DNA from: Earliella scabrosa
Taxonomy: Eukaryota; Basidiomycota; Agaricomycetes; Polyporales; Polyporaceae
NCBI GenBank assembly: GCA_022605405.1
Contig: JABYQQ010000029.1
Coordinates: 1-64,000, forward strand
Length of the DNA: 64,000 nt
Direction: 5' to 3'
Position numbers and translations under genes: made by a program. Positions within the stretch are counted from its first letter, which is position 1; each line of letters starts with the position of its first letter. Shown piece by piece: positions 1-13,874 of this stretch. A model generated the notes under the pieces. That model was not told the DNA's origin. It saw only the letters and a list, made by a program, of their open reading frames with translations, and ran no database searches.

Positions 1-3000
1 TCAACCCTCGCACACTAACGCTCTATCCCTTCGACTCTAACAAGTTTACCCAACGCTCTAGACCCTCGCCCTCTAACTCGTTTACCCAACACCTCAACCC
101 GTAACACCCCAACCCTCGTCCCTAACGCTTCAAACTCTACACGTTAACCCAGCACTCTAACGTCGCACGCTAACACTCTAGCGTCGTCCCTAAACGTCAC
201 CCTGACACTTCAACTCGTCCCTAACACGTCAACCCAACGCTCTGACCCTCGTCCTTAACGCTTCAACCTCGCACACTAACGCTCTAGCCCTTCGACTCTA
301 ACACGTTTACCCAACGCTCTAGCCCTCGCCCTCTAACTCGTTTACCCAACACCTCAACCCGTAACACCCCAACCCTCGTCCCTAACGCTTCAACTCTACA
401 CGTTAACCCAGCACTCTAACGTCGCACGCTAACACTCTAGCCGTCGTCCCTAACACGTCACCCTGACACTTCAACTCGTCCCTAACACGTCAACCCAACG
501 CTCTGACCCTCGTCCTTAACGCTTCAACCCTCGCACACTAACGCTCTAGCCCTTCGACTCTAACACGTTTACCCAACGCTCTAGCCCTCGCCCTCTAACT
601 CGTTTACCCAACACCTCAACCCGTAACACCCCAACCCTCGTCCCTAACGCTTCAACTCTACACGTTAACCCAGCACTCTAACGTCGCACGCTAACACTCT
701 AGCCGTCGTCCCTAACACGTCACCCTGACACTTCAACTCGTCCCTAACACGTCAACCCAACGCTCTGACCCTCGTCCTTAACGCTTCAACCCTCGCACAC
801 TAACGCTCTAGCCCTTCGACTCTAACACGTTTACCCAACGCTCTAGCCCTCGCCCTCTAACTCGTTTACCCAACACCTCAACCCGTAACACCCCAACCCT
901 CGTCCCTAACGCTTCAACTCTACACGTTAACCCAGCACTCTAACGTCGCACGCTAACACTCTAGCCGTCGTCCCTAACACGTCACCCTGACACTTCAACT
1001 CGTCCCTAACACGTCAACCCAACGCTCTGACCCTCGTCCTTAACGCTTCAACCCTCGCACACTAACGCTCTAGCCCTTCGACTCTAACACGTTTACCCAA
1101 CGCTCTAGCCCTCGCCCTCTAACTCGTTTACCCAACACCTCAACCCGTAACACCCCAACCCTCGTCCCTAACGCTTCAACTCTACACGTTAACCCAGCAC
1201 TCTAACGTCGCACGCTAACACTCTAGCCGTCGTCCCTAACACGTCACCCTGACACTTCAACTCGTCCCTAACACGTCAACCCAACGCTCTGACCCTCGTC
1301 CTTAACGCTTCAACCCTCGCACACTAACGCTCTAGCCCTTCGACTCTAACACGTTTACCCAACGCTCTAGCCCTCGCCCTCTAACTCGTTTACCCAACAC
1401 CTCAACCCGTAACACCCCAACCCTCGTCCCTAACGCTTCAACTCTACACGTTAACCCAGCACTCTAACGTCGCACGCTAACACTCTAGCCGTCGTCCCTA
1501 ACACGTCACCCTGACACTTCAACTCGTCCCTAACACGTCAACCCAACGCTCTGACCCTCGTCCTTAACGCTTCAACCCTCGCACACTAACGCTCTAGCCC
1601 TTCGACTCTAACACGTTTACCCAACGCTCTAGCCCTCGCCCTCTAACTCGTTTACCCAACACCTCAACCCGTAACACCCCAACCCTCGTCCCTAACGCTT
1701 CAACTCTACACGTTAACCCAGCACTCTAACGTCGCACGCTAACACTCTAGCCGTCGTCCCTAACACGTCACCCTGACACTTCAACTCGTCCCTAACACGT
1801 CAACCCAACGCTCTGACCCTCGTCCTTAACGCTTCAACCCTCGCACACTAACGCTCTAGCCCTTCGACTCTAACACGTTTACCCAACGCTCTAGCCCTCG
1901 CCCTCTAACTCGTTTACCCAACACCTCAACCCGTAACACCCCAACCCTCGTCCCTAACGCTTCAACTCTACACGTTAACCCAGCACTCTAACGTCGCACG
2001 CTAACACTCTAGCCGTCGTCCCTAACACGTCACCCTGACACTTCAACTCGTCCCTAACACGTCAACCCAACGCTCTGACCCTCGTCCTTAACGCTTCAAC
2101 CCTCGCACACTAACGCTCTAGCCCTTCGACTCTAACACGTTTACCCAACGCTCTAGCCCTCGCCCTCTAACTCGTTTACCCAACACCTCAACCCGTAACA
2201 CCCCAACCCTCGTCCCTAACGCTTCAACTCTACACGTTAACCCAGCACTCTAACGTCGCACGCTAACACTCTAGCCGTCGTCCCTAACACGTCACCCTGA
2301 CACTTCAACTCGTCCCTAACACGTCAACCCAACGCTCTGACCCTCGTCCTTAACGCTTCAACCCTCGCACACTAACGCTCTAGCCCTTCGACTCTAACAC
2401 GTTTACCCAACGCTCTAGCCCTCGCCCTCTAACTCGTTTACCCAACACCTCAACCCGTAACACCCCAACCCTCGTCCCTAACGCTTCAACTCTACACGTT
2501 AACCCAGCACTCTAACGTCGCACGCTAACACTCTAGCCGTCGTCCCTAACACGTCACCCTGACACTTCAACTCGTCCCTAACACGTCAACCCAACGCTCT
2601 GACCCTCGTCCTTAACGCTTCAACCCTCGCACACTAACGCTCTAGCCCTTCGACTCTAACACGTTTACCCAACGCTCTAGCCCTCGCCCTCTAACTCGTT
2701 TACCCAACACCTCAACCCGTAACACCCCAACCCTCGTCCCTAACGCTTCAACTCTACACGTTAACCCAGCACTCTAACGTCGCACGCTAACACTCTAGCC
2801 GTCGTCCCTAACACGTCACCCTGACACTTCAACTCGTCCCTAACACGTCAACCCAACGCTCTGACCCTCGTCCTTAACGCTTCAACCCTCGCACACTAAC
2901 GCTCTAGCCCTTCGACTCTAACACGTTTACCCAACGCTCTAGCCCTCGCCCTCTAACTCGTTTACCCAACACCTCAACCCGTAACACCCCAACCCTCGTC

Positions 3001-6000
3001 CCTAACGCTTCAACTCTACACGTTAACCCAGCACTCTAACGTCGCACGCTAACACTCTAGCCGTCGTCCCTAACACGTCACCCTGACACTTCAACTCGTC
3101 CCTAACACGTCAACCCAACGCTCTGACCCTCGTCCTTAACGCTTCAACCCTCGCACACTAACGCTCTAGCCCTTCGACTCTAACACGTTTACCCAACGCT
3201 CTAGCCCTCGCCCTCTAACTCGTTTACCCAACACCTCAACCCGTAACACCCCAACCCTCGTCCCTAACGCTTCAACTCTACACGTTAACCCAGCACTCTA
3301 ACGTCGCACGCTAACACTCTAGCCGTCGTCCCTAACACGTCACCCTGACACTTCAACTCGTCCCTAACACGTCAACCCAACGCTCTGACCCTCGTCCTTA
3401 ACGCTTCAACCCTCGCACACTAACGCTCTAGCCCTTCGACTCTAACACGTTTACCCAACGCTCTAGCCCTCGCCCTCTAACTCGTTTACCCAACACCTCA
3501 ACCCGTAACACCCCAACCCTCGTCCCTAACGCTTCAACTCTACACGTTAACCCAGCACTCTAACGTCGCACGCTAACACTCTAGCCGTCGTCCCTAACAC
3601 GTCACCCTGACACTTCAACTCGTCCCTAACACGTCAACCCAACGCTCTGACCCTCGTCCTTAACGCTTCAACCCTCGCACACTAACGCTCTAGCCCTTCG
3701 ACTCTAACACGTTTACCCAACGCTCTAGCCCTCGCCCTCTAACTCGTTTACCCAACACCTCAACCCGTAACACCCCAACCCTCGTCCCTAACGCTTCAAC
3801 TCTACACGTTAACCCAGCACTCTAACGTCGCACGCTAACACTCTAGCCGTCGTCCCTAACACGTCACCCTGACACTTCAACTCGTCCCTAACACGTCAAC
3901 CCAACGCTCTGACCCTCGTCCTTAACGCTTCAACCCTCGCACACTAACGCTCTAGCCCTTCGACTCTAACACGTTTACCCAACGCTCTAGCCCTCGCCCT
4001 CTAACTCGTTTACCCAACACCTCAACCCGTAACACCCCAACCCTCGTCCCTAACGCTTCAACTCTACACGTTAACCCAGCACTCTAACGTCGCACGCTAA
4101 CACTCTAGCCGTCGTCCCTAACACGTCACCCTGACACTTCAACTCGTCCCTAACACGTCAACCCAACGCTCTGACCCTCGTCCTTAACGCTTCAACCCTC
4201 GCACACTAACGCTCTAGCCCTTCGACTCTAACACGTTTACCCAACGCTCTAGCCCTCGCCCTCTAACTCGTTTACCCAACACCTCAACCCGTAACACCCC
4301 AACCCTCGTCCCTAACGCTTCAACTCTACACGTTAACCCAGCACTCTAACGTCGCACGCTAACACTCTAGCCGTCGTCCCTAACACGTCACCCTGACACT
4401 TCAACTCGTCCCTAACACGTCAACCCAACGCTCTGACCCTCGTCCTTAACGCTTCAACCCTCGCACACTAACGCTCTAGCCCTTCGACTCTAACACGTTT
4501 ACCCAACGCTCTAGCCCTCGCCCTCTAACTCGTTTACCCAACACCTCAACCCGTAACACCCCAACCCTCGTCCCTAACGCTTCAACTCTACACGTTAACC
4601 CAGCACTCTAACGTCGCACGCTAACACTCTAGCCGTCGTCCCTAACACGTCACCCTGACACTTCAACTCGTCCCTAACACGTCAACCCAACGCTCTGACC
4701 CTCGTCCTTAACGCTTCAACCCTCGCACACTAACGCTCTAGCCCTTCGACTCTAACACGTTTACCCAACGCTCTAGCCCTCGCCCTCTAACTCGTTTACC
4801 CAACACCTCAACCCGTAACACCCCAACCCTCGTCCCTAACGCTTCAACTCTACACGTTAACCCAGCACTCTAACGTCGCACGCTAACACTCTAGCCGTCG
4901 TCCCTAACACGTCACCCTGACACTTCAACTCGTCCCTAACACGTCAACCCAACGCTCTGACCCTCGTCCTTAACGCTTCAACCCTCGCACACTAACGCTC
5001 TAGCCCTTCGACTCTAACACGTTTACCCAACGCTCTAGCCCTCGCCCTCTAACTCGTTTACCCAACACCTCAACCCGTAACACCCCAACCCTCGTCCCTA
5101 ACGCTTCAACTCTACACGTTAACCCAGCACTCTAACGTCGCACGCTAACACTCTAGCCGTCGTCCCTAACACGTCACCCTGACACTTCAACTCGTCCCTA
5201 ACACGTCAACCCAACGCTCTGACCCTCGTCCTTAACGCTTCAACCCTCGCACACTAACGCTCTAGCCCTTCGACTCTAACACGTTTACCCAACGCTCTAG
5301 CCCTCGCCCTCTAACTCGTTTACCCAACACCTCAACCCGTAACACCCCAACCCTCGTCCCTAACGCTTCAACTCTACACGTTAACCCAGCACTCTAACGT
5401 CGCACGCTAACACTCTAGCCGTCGTCCCTAACACGTCACCCTGACACTTCAACTCGTCCCTAACACGTCAACCCAACGCTCTGACCCTCGTCCTTAACGC
5501 TTCAACCCTCGCACACTAACGCTCTAGCCCTTCGACTCTAACACGTTTACCCAACGCTCTAGCCCTCGCCCTCTAACTCGTTTACCCAACACCTCAACCC
5601 GTAACACCCCAACCCTCGTCCCTAACGCTTCAACTCTACACGTTAACCCAGCACTCTAACGTCGCACGCTAACACTCTAGCCGTCGTCCCTAACACGTCA
5701 CCCTGACACTTCAACTCGTCCCTAACACGTCAACCCAACGCTCTGACCCTCGTCCTTAACGCTTCAACCCTCGCACACTAACGCTCTAGCCCTTCGACTC
5801 TAACACGTTTACCCAACGCTCTAGCCCTCGCCCTCTAACTCGTTTACCCAACACCTCAACCCGTAACACCCCAACCCTCGTCCCTAACGCTTCAACTCTA
5901 CACGTTAACCCAGCACTCTAACGTCGCACGCTAACACTCTAGCCGTCGTCCCTAACACGTCACCCTGACACTTCAACTCGTCCCTAACACGTCAACCCAA

Positions 6001-9000
6001 CGCTCTGACCCTCGTCCTTAACGCTTCAACCCTCGCACACTAACGCTCTAGCCCTTCGACTCTAACACGTTTACCCAACGCTCTAGCCCTCGCCCTCTAA
6101 CTCGTTTACCCAACACCTCAACCCGTAACACCCCAACCCTCGTCCCTAACGCTTCAACTCTACACGTTAACCCAGCACTCTAACGTCGCACGCTAACACT
6201 CTAGCCGTCGTCCCTAACACGTCACCCTGACACTTCAACTCGTCCCTAACACGTCAACCCAACGCTCTGACCCTCGTCCTTAACGCTTCAACCCTCGCAC
6301 ACTAACGCTCTAGCCCTTCGACTCTAACACGTTTACCCAACGCTCTAGCCCTCGCCCTCTAACTCGTTTACCCAACACCTCAACCCGTAACACCCCAACC
6401 CTCGTCCCTAACGCTTCAACTCTACACGTTAACCCAGCACTCTAACGTCGCACGCTAACACTCTAGCCGTCGTCCCTAACACGTCACCCTGACACTTCAA
6501 CTCGTCCCTAACACGTCAACCCAACGCTCTGACCCTCGTCCTTAACGCTTCAACCCTCGCACACTAACGCTCTAGCCCTTCGACTCTAACACGTTTACCC
6601 AACGCTCTAGCCCTCGCCCTCTAACTCGTTTACCCAACACCTCAACCCGTAACACCCCAACCCTCGTCCCTAACGCTTCAACTCTACACGTTAACCCAGC
6701 ACTCTAACGTCGCACGCTAACACTCTAGCCGTCGTCCCTAACACGTCACCCTGACACTTCAACTCGTCCCTAACACGTCAACCCAACGCTCTGACCCTCG
6801 TCCTTAACGCTTCAACCCTCGCACACTAACGCTCTAGCCCTTCGACTCTAACACGTTTACCCAACGCTCTAGCCCTCGCCCTCTAACTCGTTTACCCAAC
6901 ACCTCAACCCGTAACACCCCAACCCTCGTCCCTAACGCTTCAACTCTACACGTTAACCCAGCACTCTAACGTCGCACGCTAACACTCTAGCCGTCGTCCC
7001 TAACACGTCACCCTGACACTTCAACTCGTCCCTAACACGTCAACCCAACGCTCTGACCCTCGTCCTTAACGCTTCAACCCTCGCACACTAACGCTCTAGC
7101 CCTTCGACTCTAACACGTTTACCCAACGCTCTAGCCCTCGCCCTCTAACTCGTTTACCCAACACCTCAACCCGTAACACCCCAACCCTCGTCCCTAACGC
7201 TTCAACTCTACACGTTAACCCAGCACTCTAACGTCGCACGCTAACACTCTAGCCGTCGTCCCTAACACGTCACCCTGACACTTCAACTCGTCCCTAACAC
7301 GTCAACCCAACGCTCTGACCCTCGTCCTTAACGCTTCAACCCTCGCACACTAACGCTCTAGCCCTTCGACTCTAACACGTTTACCCAACGCTCTAGCCCT
7401 CGCCCTCTAACTCGTTTACCCAACACCTCAACCCGTAACACCCCAACCCTCGTCCCTAACGCTTCAACTCTACACGTTAACCCAGCACTCTAACGTCGCA
7501 CGCTAACACTCTAGCCGTCGTCCCTAACACGTCACCCTGACACTTCAACTCGTCCCTAACACGTCAACCCAACGCTCTGACCCTCGTCCTTAACGCTTCA
7601 ACCCTCGCACACTAACGCTCTAGCCCTTCGACTCTAACACGTTTACCCAACGCTCTAGCCCTCGCCCTCTAACTCGTTTACCCAACACCTCAACCCGTAA
7701 CACCCCAACCCTCGTCCCTAACGCTTCAACTCTACACGTTAACCCAGCACTCTAACGTCGCACGCTAACACTCTAGCCGTCGTCCCTAACACGTCACCCT
7801 GACACTTCAACTCGTCCCTAACACGTCAACCCAACGCTCTGACCCTCGTCCTTAACGCTTCAACCCTCGCACACTAACGCTCTAGCCCTTCGACTCTAAC
7901 ACGTTTACCCAACGCTCTAGCCCTCGCCCTCTAACTCGTTTACCCAACACCTCAACCCGTAACACCCCAACCCTCGTCCCTAACGCTTCAACTCTACACG
8001 TTAACCCAGCACTCTAACGTCGCACGCTAACACTCTAGCCGTCGTCCCTAACACGTCACCCTGACACTTCAACTCGTCCCTAACACGTCAACCCAACGCT
8101 CTGACCCTCGTCCTTAACGCTTCAACCCTCGCACACTAACGCTCTAGCCCTTCGACTCTAACACGTTTACCCAACGCTCTAGCCCTCGCCCTCTAACTCG
8201 TTTACCCAACACCTCAACCCGTAACACCCCAACCCTCGTCCCTAACGCTTCAACTCTACACGTTAACCCAGCACTCTAACGTCGCACGCTAACACTCTAG
8301 CCGTCGTCCCTAACACGTCACCCTGACACTTCAACTCGTCCCTAACACGTCAACCCAACGCTCTGACCCTCGTCCTTAACGCTTCAACCCTCGCACACTA
8401 ACGCTCTAGCCCTTCGACTCTAACACGTTTACCCAACGCTCTAGCCCTCGCCCTCTAACTCGTTTACCCAACACCTCAACCCGTAACACCCCAACCCTCG
8501 TCCCTAACGCTTCAACTCTACACGTTAACCCAGCACTCTAACGTCGCACGCTAACACTCTAGCCGTCGTCCCTAACACGTCACCCTGACACTTCAACTCG
8601 TCCCTAACACGTCAACCCAACGCTCTGACCCTCGTCCTTAACGCTTCAACCCTCGCACACTAACGCTCTAGCCCTTCGACTCTAACACGTTTACCCAACG
8701 CTCTAGCCCTCGCCCTCTAACTCGTTTACCCAACACCTCAACCCGTAACACCCCAACCCTCGTCCCTAACGCTTCAACTCTACACGTTAACCCAGCACTC
8801 TAACGTCGCACGCTAACACTCTAGCCGTCGTCCCTAACACGTCACCCTGACACTTCAACTCGTCCCTAACACGTCAACCCAACGCTCTGACCCTCGTCCT
8901 TAACGCTTCAACCCTCGCACACTAACGCTCTAGCCCTTCGACTCTAACACGTTTACCCAACGCTCTAGCCCTCGCCCTCTAACTCGTTTACCCAACACCT

Positions 9001-12000
9001 CAACCCGTAACACCCCAACCCTCGTCCCTAACGCTTCAACTCTACACGTTAACCCAGCACTCTAACGTCGCACGCTAACACTCTAGCCGTCGTCCCTAAC
9101 ACGTCACCCTGACACTTCAACTCGTCCCTAACACGTCAACCCAACGCTCTGACCCTCGTCCTTAACGCTTCAACCCTCGCACACTAACGCTCTAGCCCTT
9201 CGACTCTAACACGTTTACCCAACGCTCTAGCCCTCGCCCTCTAACTCGTTTACCCAACACCTCAACCCGTAACACCCCAACCCTCGTCCCTAACGCTTCA
9301 ACTCTACACGTTAACCCAGCACTCTAACGTCGCACGCTAACACTCTAGCCGTCGTCCCTAACACGTCACCCTGACACTTCAACTCGTCCCTAACACGTCA
9401 ACCCAACGCTCTGACCCTCGTCCTTAACGCTTCAACCCTCGCACACTAACGCTCTAGCCCTTCGACTCTAACACGTTTACCCAACGCTCTAGCCCTCGCC
9501 CTCTAACTCGTTTACCCAACACCTCAACCCGTAACACCCCAACCCTCGTCCCTAACGCTTCAACTCTACACGTTAACCCAGCACTCTAACGTCGCACGCT
9601 AACACTCTAGCCGTCGTCCCTAACACGTCACCCTGACACTTCAACTCGTCCCTAACACGTCAACCCAACGCTCTGACCCTCGTCCTTAACGCTTCAACCC
9701 TCGCACACTAACGCTCTAGCCCTTCGACTCTAACACGTTTACCCAACGCTCTAGCCCTCGCCCTCTAACTCGTTTACCCAACACCTCAACCCGTAACACC
9801 CCAACCCTCGTCCCTAACGCTTCAACTCTACACGTTAACCCAGCACTCTAACGTCGCACGCTAACACTCTAGCCGTCGTCCCTAACACGTCACCCTGACA
9901 CTTCAACTCGTCCCTAACACGTCAACCCAACGCTCTGACCCTCGTCCTTAACGCTTCAACCCTCGCACACTAACGCTCTAGCCCTTCGACTCTAACACGT
10001 TTACCCAACGCTCTAGCCCTCGCCCTCTAACTCGTTTACCCAACACCTCAACCCGTAACACCCCAACCCTCGTCCCTAACGCTTCAACTCTACACGTTAA
10101 CCCAGCACTCTAACGTCGCACGCTAACACTCTAGCCGTCGTCCCTAACACGTCACCCTGACACTTCAACTCGTCCCTAACACGTCAACCCAACGCTCTGA
10201 CCCTCGTCCTTAACGCTTCAACCCTCGCACACTAACGCTCTAGCCCTTCGACTCTAACACGTTTACCCAACGCTCTAGCCCTCGCCCTCTAACTCGTTTA
10301 CCCAACACCTCAACCCGTAACACCCCAACCCTCGTCCCTAACGCTTCAACTCTACACGTTAACCCAGCACTCTAACGTCGCACGCTAACACTCTAGCCGT
10401 CGTCCCTAACACGTCACCCTGACACTTCAACTCGTCCCTAACACGTCAACCCAACGCTCTGACCCTCGTCCTTAACGCTTCAACCCTCGCACACTAACGC
10501 TCTAGCCCTTCGACTCTAACACGTTTACCCAACGCTCTAGCCCTCGCCCTCTAACTCGTTTACCCAACACCTCAACCCGTAACACCCCAACCCTCGTCCC
10601 TAACGCTTCAACTCTACACGTTAACCCAGCACTCTAACGTCGCACGCTAACACTCTAGCCGTCGTCCCTAACACGTCACCCTGACACTTCAACTCGTCCC
10701 TAACACGTCAACCCAACGCTCTGACCCTCGTCCTTAACGCTTCAACCCTCGCACACTAACGCTCTAGCCCTTCGACTCTAACACGTTTACCCAACGCTCT
10801 AGCCCTCGCCCTCTAACTCGTTTACCCAACACCTCAACCCGTAACACCCCAACCCTCGTCCCTAACGCTTCAACTCTACACGTTAACCCAGCACTCTAAC
10901 GTCGCACGCTAACACTCTAGCCGTCGTCCCTAACACGTCACCCTGACACTTCAACTCGTCCCTAACACGTCAACCCAACGCTCTGACCCTCGTCCTTAAC
11001 GCTTCAACCCTCGCACACTAACGCTCTAGCCCTTCGACTCTAACACGTTTACCCAACGCTCTAGCCCTCGCCCTCTAACTCGTTTACCCAACACCTCAAC
11101 CCGTAACACCCCAACCCTCGTCCCTAACGCTTCAACTCTACACGTTAACCCAGCACTCTAACGTCGCACGCTAACACTCTAGCCGTCGTCCCTAACACGT
11201 CACCCTGACACTTCAACTCGTCCCTAACACGTCAACCCAACGCTCTGACCCTCGTCCTTAACGCTTCAACCCTCGCACACTAACGCTCTAGCCCTTCGAC
11301 TCTAACACGTTTACCCAACGCTCTAGCCCTCGCCCTCTAACTCGTTTACCCAACACCTCAACCCGTAACACCCCAACCCTCGTCCCTAACGCTTCAACTC
11401 TACACGTTAACCCAGCACTCTAACGTCGCACGCTAACACTCTAGCCGTCGTCCCTAACACGTCACCCTGACACTTCAACTCGTCCCTAACACGTCAACCC
11501 AACGCTCTGACCCTCGTCCTTAACGCTTCAACCCTCGCACACTAACGCTCTAGCCCTTCGACTCTAACACGTTTACCCAACGCTCTAGCCCTCGCCCTCT
11601 AACTCGTTTACCCAACACCTCAACCCGTAACACCCCAACCCTCGTCCCTAACGCTTCAACTCTACACGTTAACCCAGCACTCTAACGTCGCACGCTAACA
11701 CTCTAGCCGTCGTCCCTAACACGTCACCCTGACACTTCAACTCGTCCCTAACACGTCAACCCAACGCTCTGACCCTCGTCCTTAACGCTTCAACCCTCGC
11801 ACACTAACGCTCTAGCCCTTCGACTCTAACACGTTTACCCAACGCTCTAGCCCTCGCCCTCTAACTCGTTTACCCAACACCTCAACCCGTAACACCCCAA
11901 CCCTCGTCCCTAACGCTTCAACTCTACACGTTAACCCAGCACTCTAACGTCGCACGCTAACACTCTAGCCGTCGTCCCTAACACGTCACCCTGACACTTC

Positions 12001-13874
12001 AACTCGTCCCTAACACGTCAACCCAACGCTCTGACCCTCGTCCTTAACGCTTCAACCCTCGCACACTAACGCTCTAGCCCTTCGACTCTAACACGTTTAC
12101 CCAACGCTCTAGCCCTCGCCCTCTAACTCGTTTACCCAACACCTCAACCCGTAACACCCCAACCCTCGTCCCTAACGCTTCAACTCTACACGTTAACCCA
12201 GCACTCTAACGTCGCACGCTAACACTCTAGCCGTCGTCCCTAACACGTCACCCTGACACTTCAACTCGTCCCTAACACGTCAACCCAACGCTCTGACCCT
12301 CGTCCTTAACGCTTCAACCCTCGCACACTAACGCTCTAGCCCTTCGACTCTAACACGTTTACCCAACGCTCTAGCCCTCGCCCTCTAACTCGTTTACCCA
12401 ACACCTCAACCCGTAACACCCCAACCCTCGTCCCTAACGCTTCAACTCTACACGTTAACCCAGCACTCTAACGTCGCACGCTAACACTCTAGCCGTCGTC
12501 CCTAACACGTCACCCTGACACTTCAACTCGTCCCTAACACGTCAACCCAACGCTCTGACCCTCGTCCTTAACGCTTCAACCCTCGCACACTAACGCTCTA
12601 GCCCTTCGACTCTAACACGTTTACCCAACGCTCTAGCCCTCGCCCTCTAACTCGTTTACCCAACACCTCAACCCGTAACACCCCAACCCTCGTCCCTAAC
12701 GCTTCAACTCTACACGTTAACCCAGCACTCTAACGTCGCACGCTAACACTCTAGCCGTCGTCCCTAACACGTCACCCTGACACTTCAACTCGTCCCTAAC
12801 ACGTCAACCCAACGCTCTGACCCTCGTCCTTAACGCTTCAACCCTCGCACACTAACGCTCTAGCCCTTCGACTCTAACACGTTTACCCAACGCTCTAGCC
12901 CTCGCCCTCTAACTCGTTTACCCAACACCTCAACCCGTAACACCCCAACCCTCGTCCCTAACGCTTCAACTCTACACGTTAACCCAGCACTCTAACGTCG
13001 CACGCTAACACTCTAGCCGTCGTCCCTAACACGTCACCCTGACACTTCAACTCGTCCCTAACACGTCAACCCAACGCTCTGACCCTCGTCCTTAACGCTT
13101 CAACCCTCGCACACTAACGCTCTAGCCCTTCGACTCTAACACGTTTACCCAACGCTCTAGCCCTCGCCCTCTAACTCGTTTACCCAACACCTCAACCCGT
13201 AACACCCCAACCCTCGTCCCTAACGCTTCAACTCTACACGTTAACCCAGCACTCTAACGTCGCACGCTAACACTCTAGCCGTCGTCCCTAACACGTCACC
13301 CTGACACTTCAACTCGTCCCTAACACGTCAACCCAACGCTCTGACCCTCGTCCTTAACGCTTCAACCCTCGCACACTAACGCTCTAGCCCTTCGACTCTA
13401 ACACGTTTACCCAACGCTCTAGCCCTCGCCCTCTAACTCGTTTACCCAACACCTCAACCCGTAACACCCCAACCCTCGTCCCTAACGCTTCAACTCTACA
13501 CGTTAACCCAGCACTCTAACGTCGCACGCTAACACTCTAGCCGTCGTCCCTAACACGTCACCCTGACACTTCAACTCGTCCCTAACACGTCAACCCAACG
13601 CTCTGACCCTCGTCCTTAACGCTTCAACCCTCGCACACTAACGCTCTAGCCCTTCGACTCTAACACGTTTACCCAACGCTCTAGCCCTCGCCCTCTAACT
13701 CGTTTACCCAACACCTCAACCCGTAACACCCCAACCCTCGTCCCTAACGCTTCAACTCTACACGTTAACCCAGCACTCTAACGTCGCACGCTAACACTCT
13801 AGCCGTCGTCCCTAACACGTCACCCTGACACTTCAACTCGTCCCTAACACGTCAACCCAACGCTCTGACCCTCG
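1..13874. repeat. Telomere-like 262-bp satellite array, about 53 tandem units
   Basis: The unit beginning with tcaaccctcgcacactaacg recurs at 1, 263, 524, 786, 1048 and then every 262 bp to 13624. That gives about 53 units, the last cut about 11 bp short at 13874. Each unit holds three exact CCCTAAC words and eight CTAAC words separated by C-rich spacers, so it looks like an expanded, degenerate version of the common fungal telomere repeat CCCTAA/TTAGGG. The + strand is C-rich and G-poor, as expected for the C-strand at a left chromosome end. Units from the third onward look identical by eye. The first differs by several substitutions and compensating 1-bp indels, and the second lacks one C. 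No reading frame survives: 262 is not a multiple of 3 and TAA is frequent. It could be a subtelomeric satellite or an unusual telomere; the sequence alone does not decide. Confidence 0.95.

Noticed and set aside
1..13874. Regular repeats that might suggest a CRISPR array
   Set aside because: There are no unique spacers: the whole 262-bp unit repeats, and the composition is telomere-like in a eukaryotic context.
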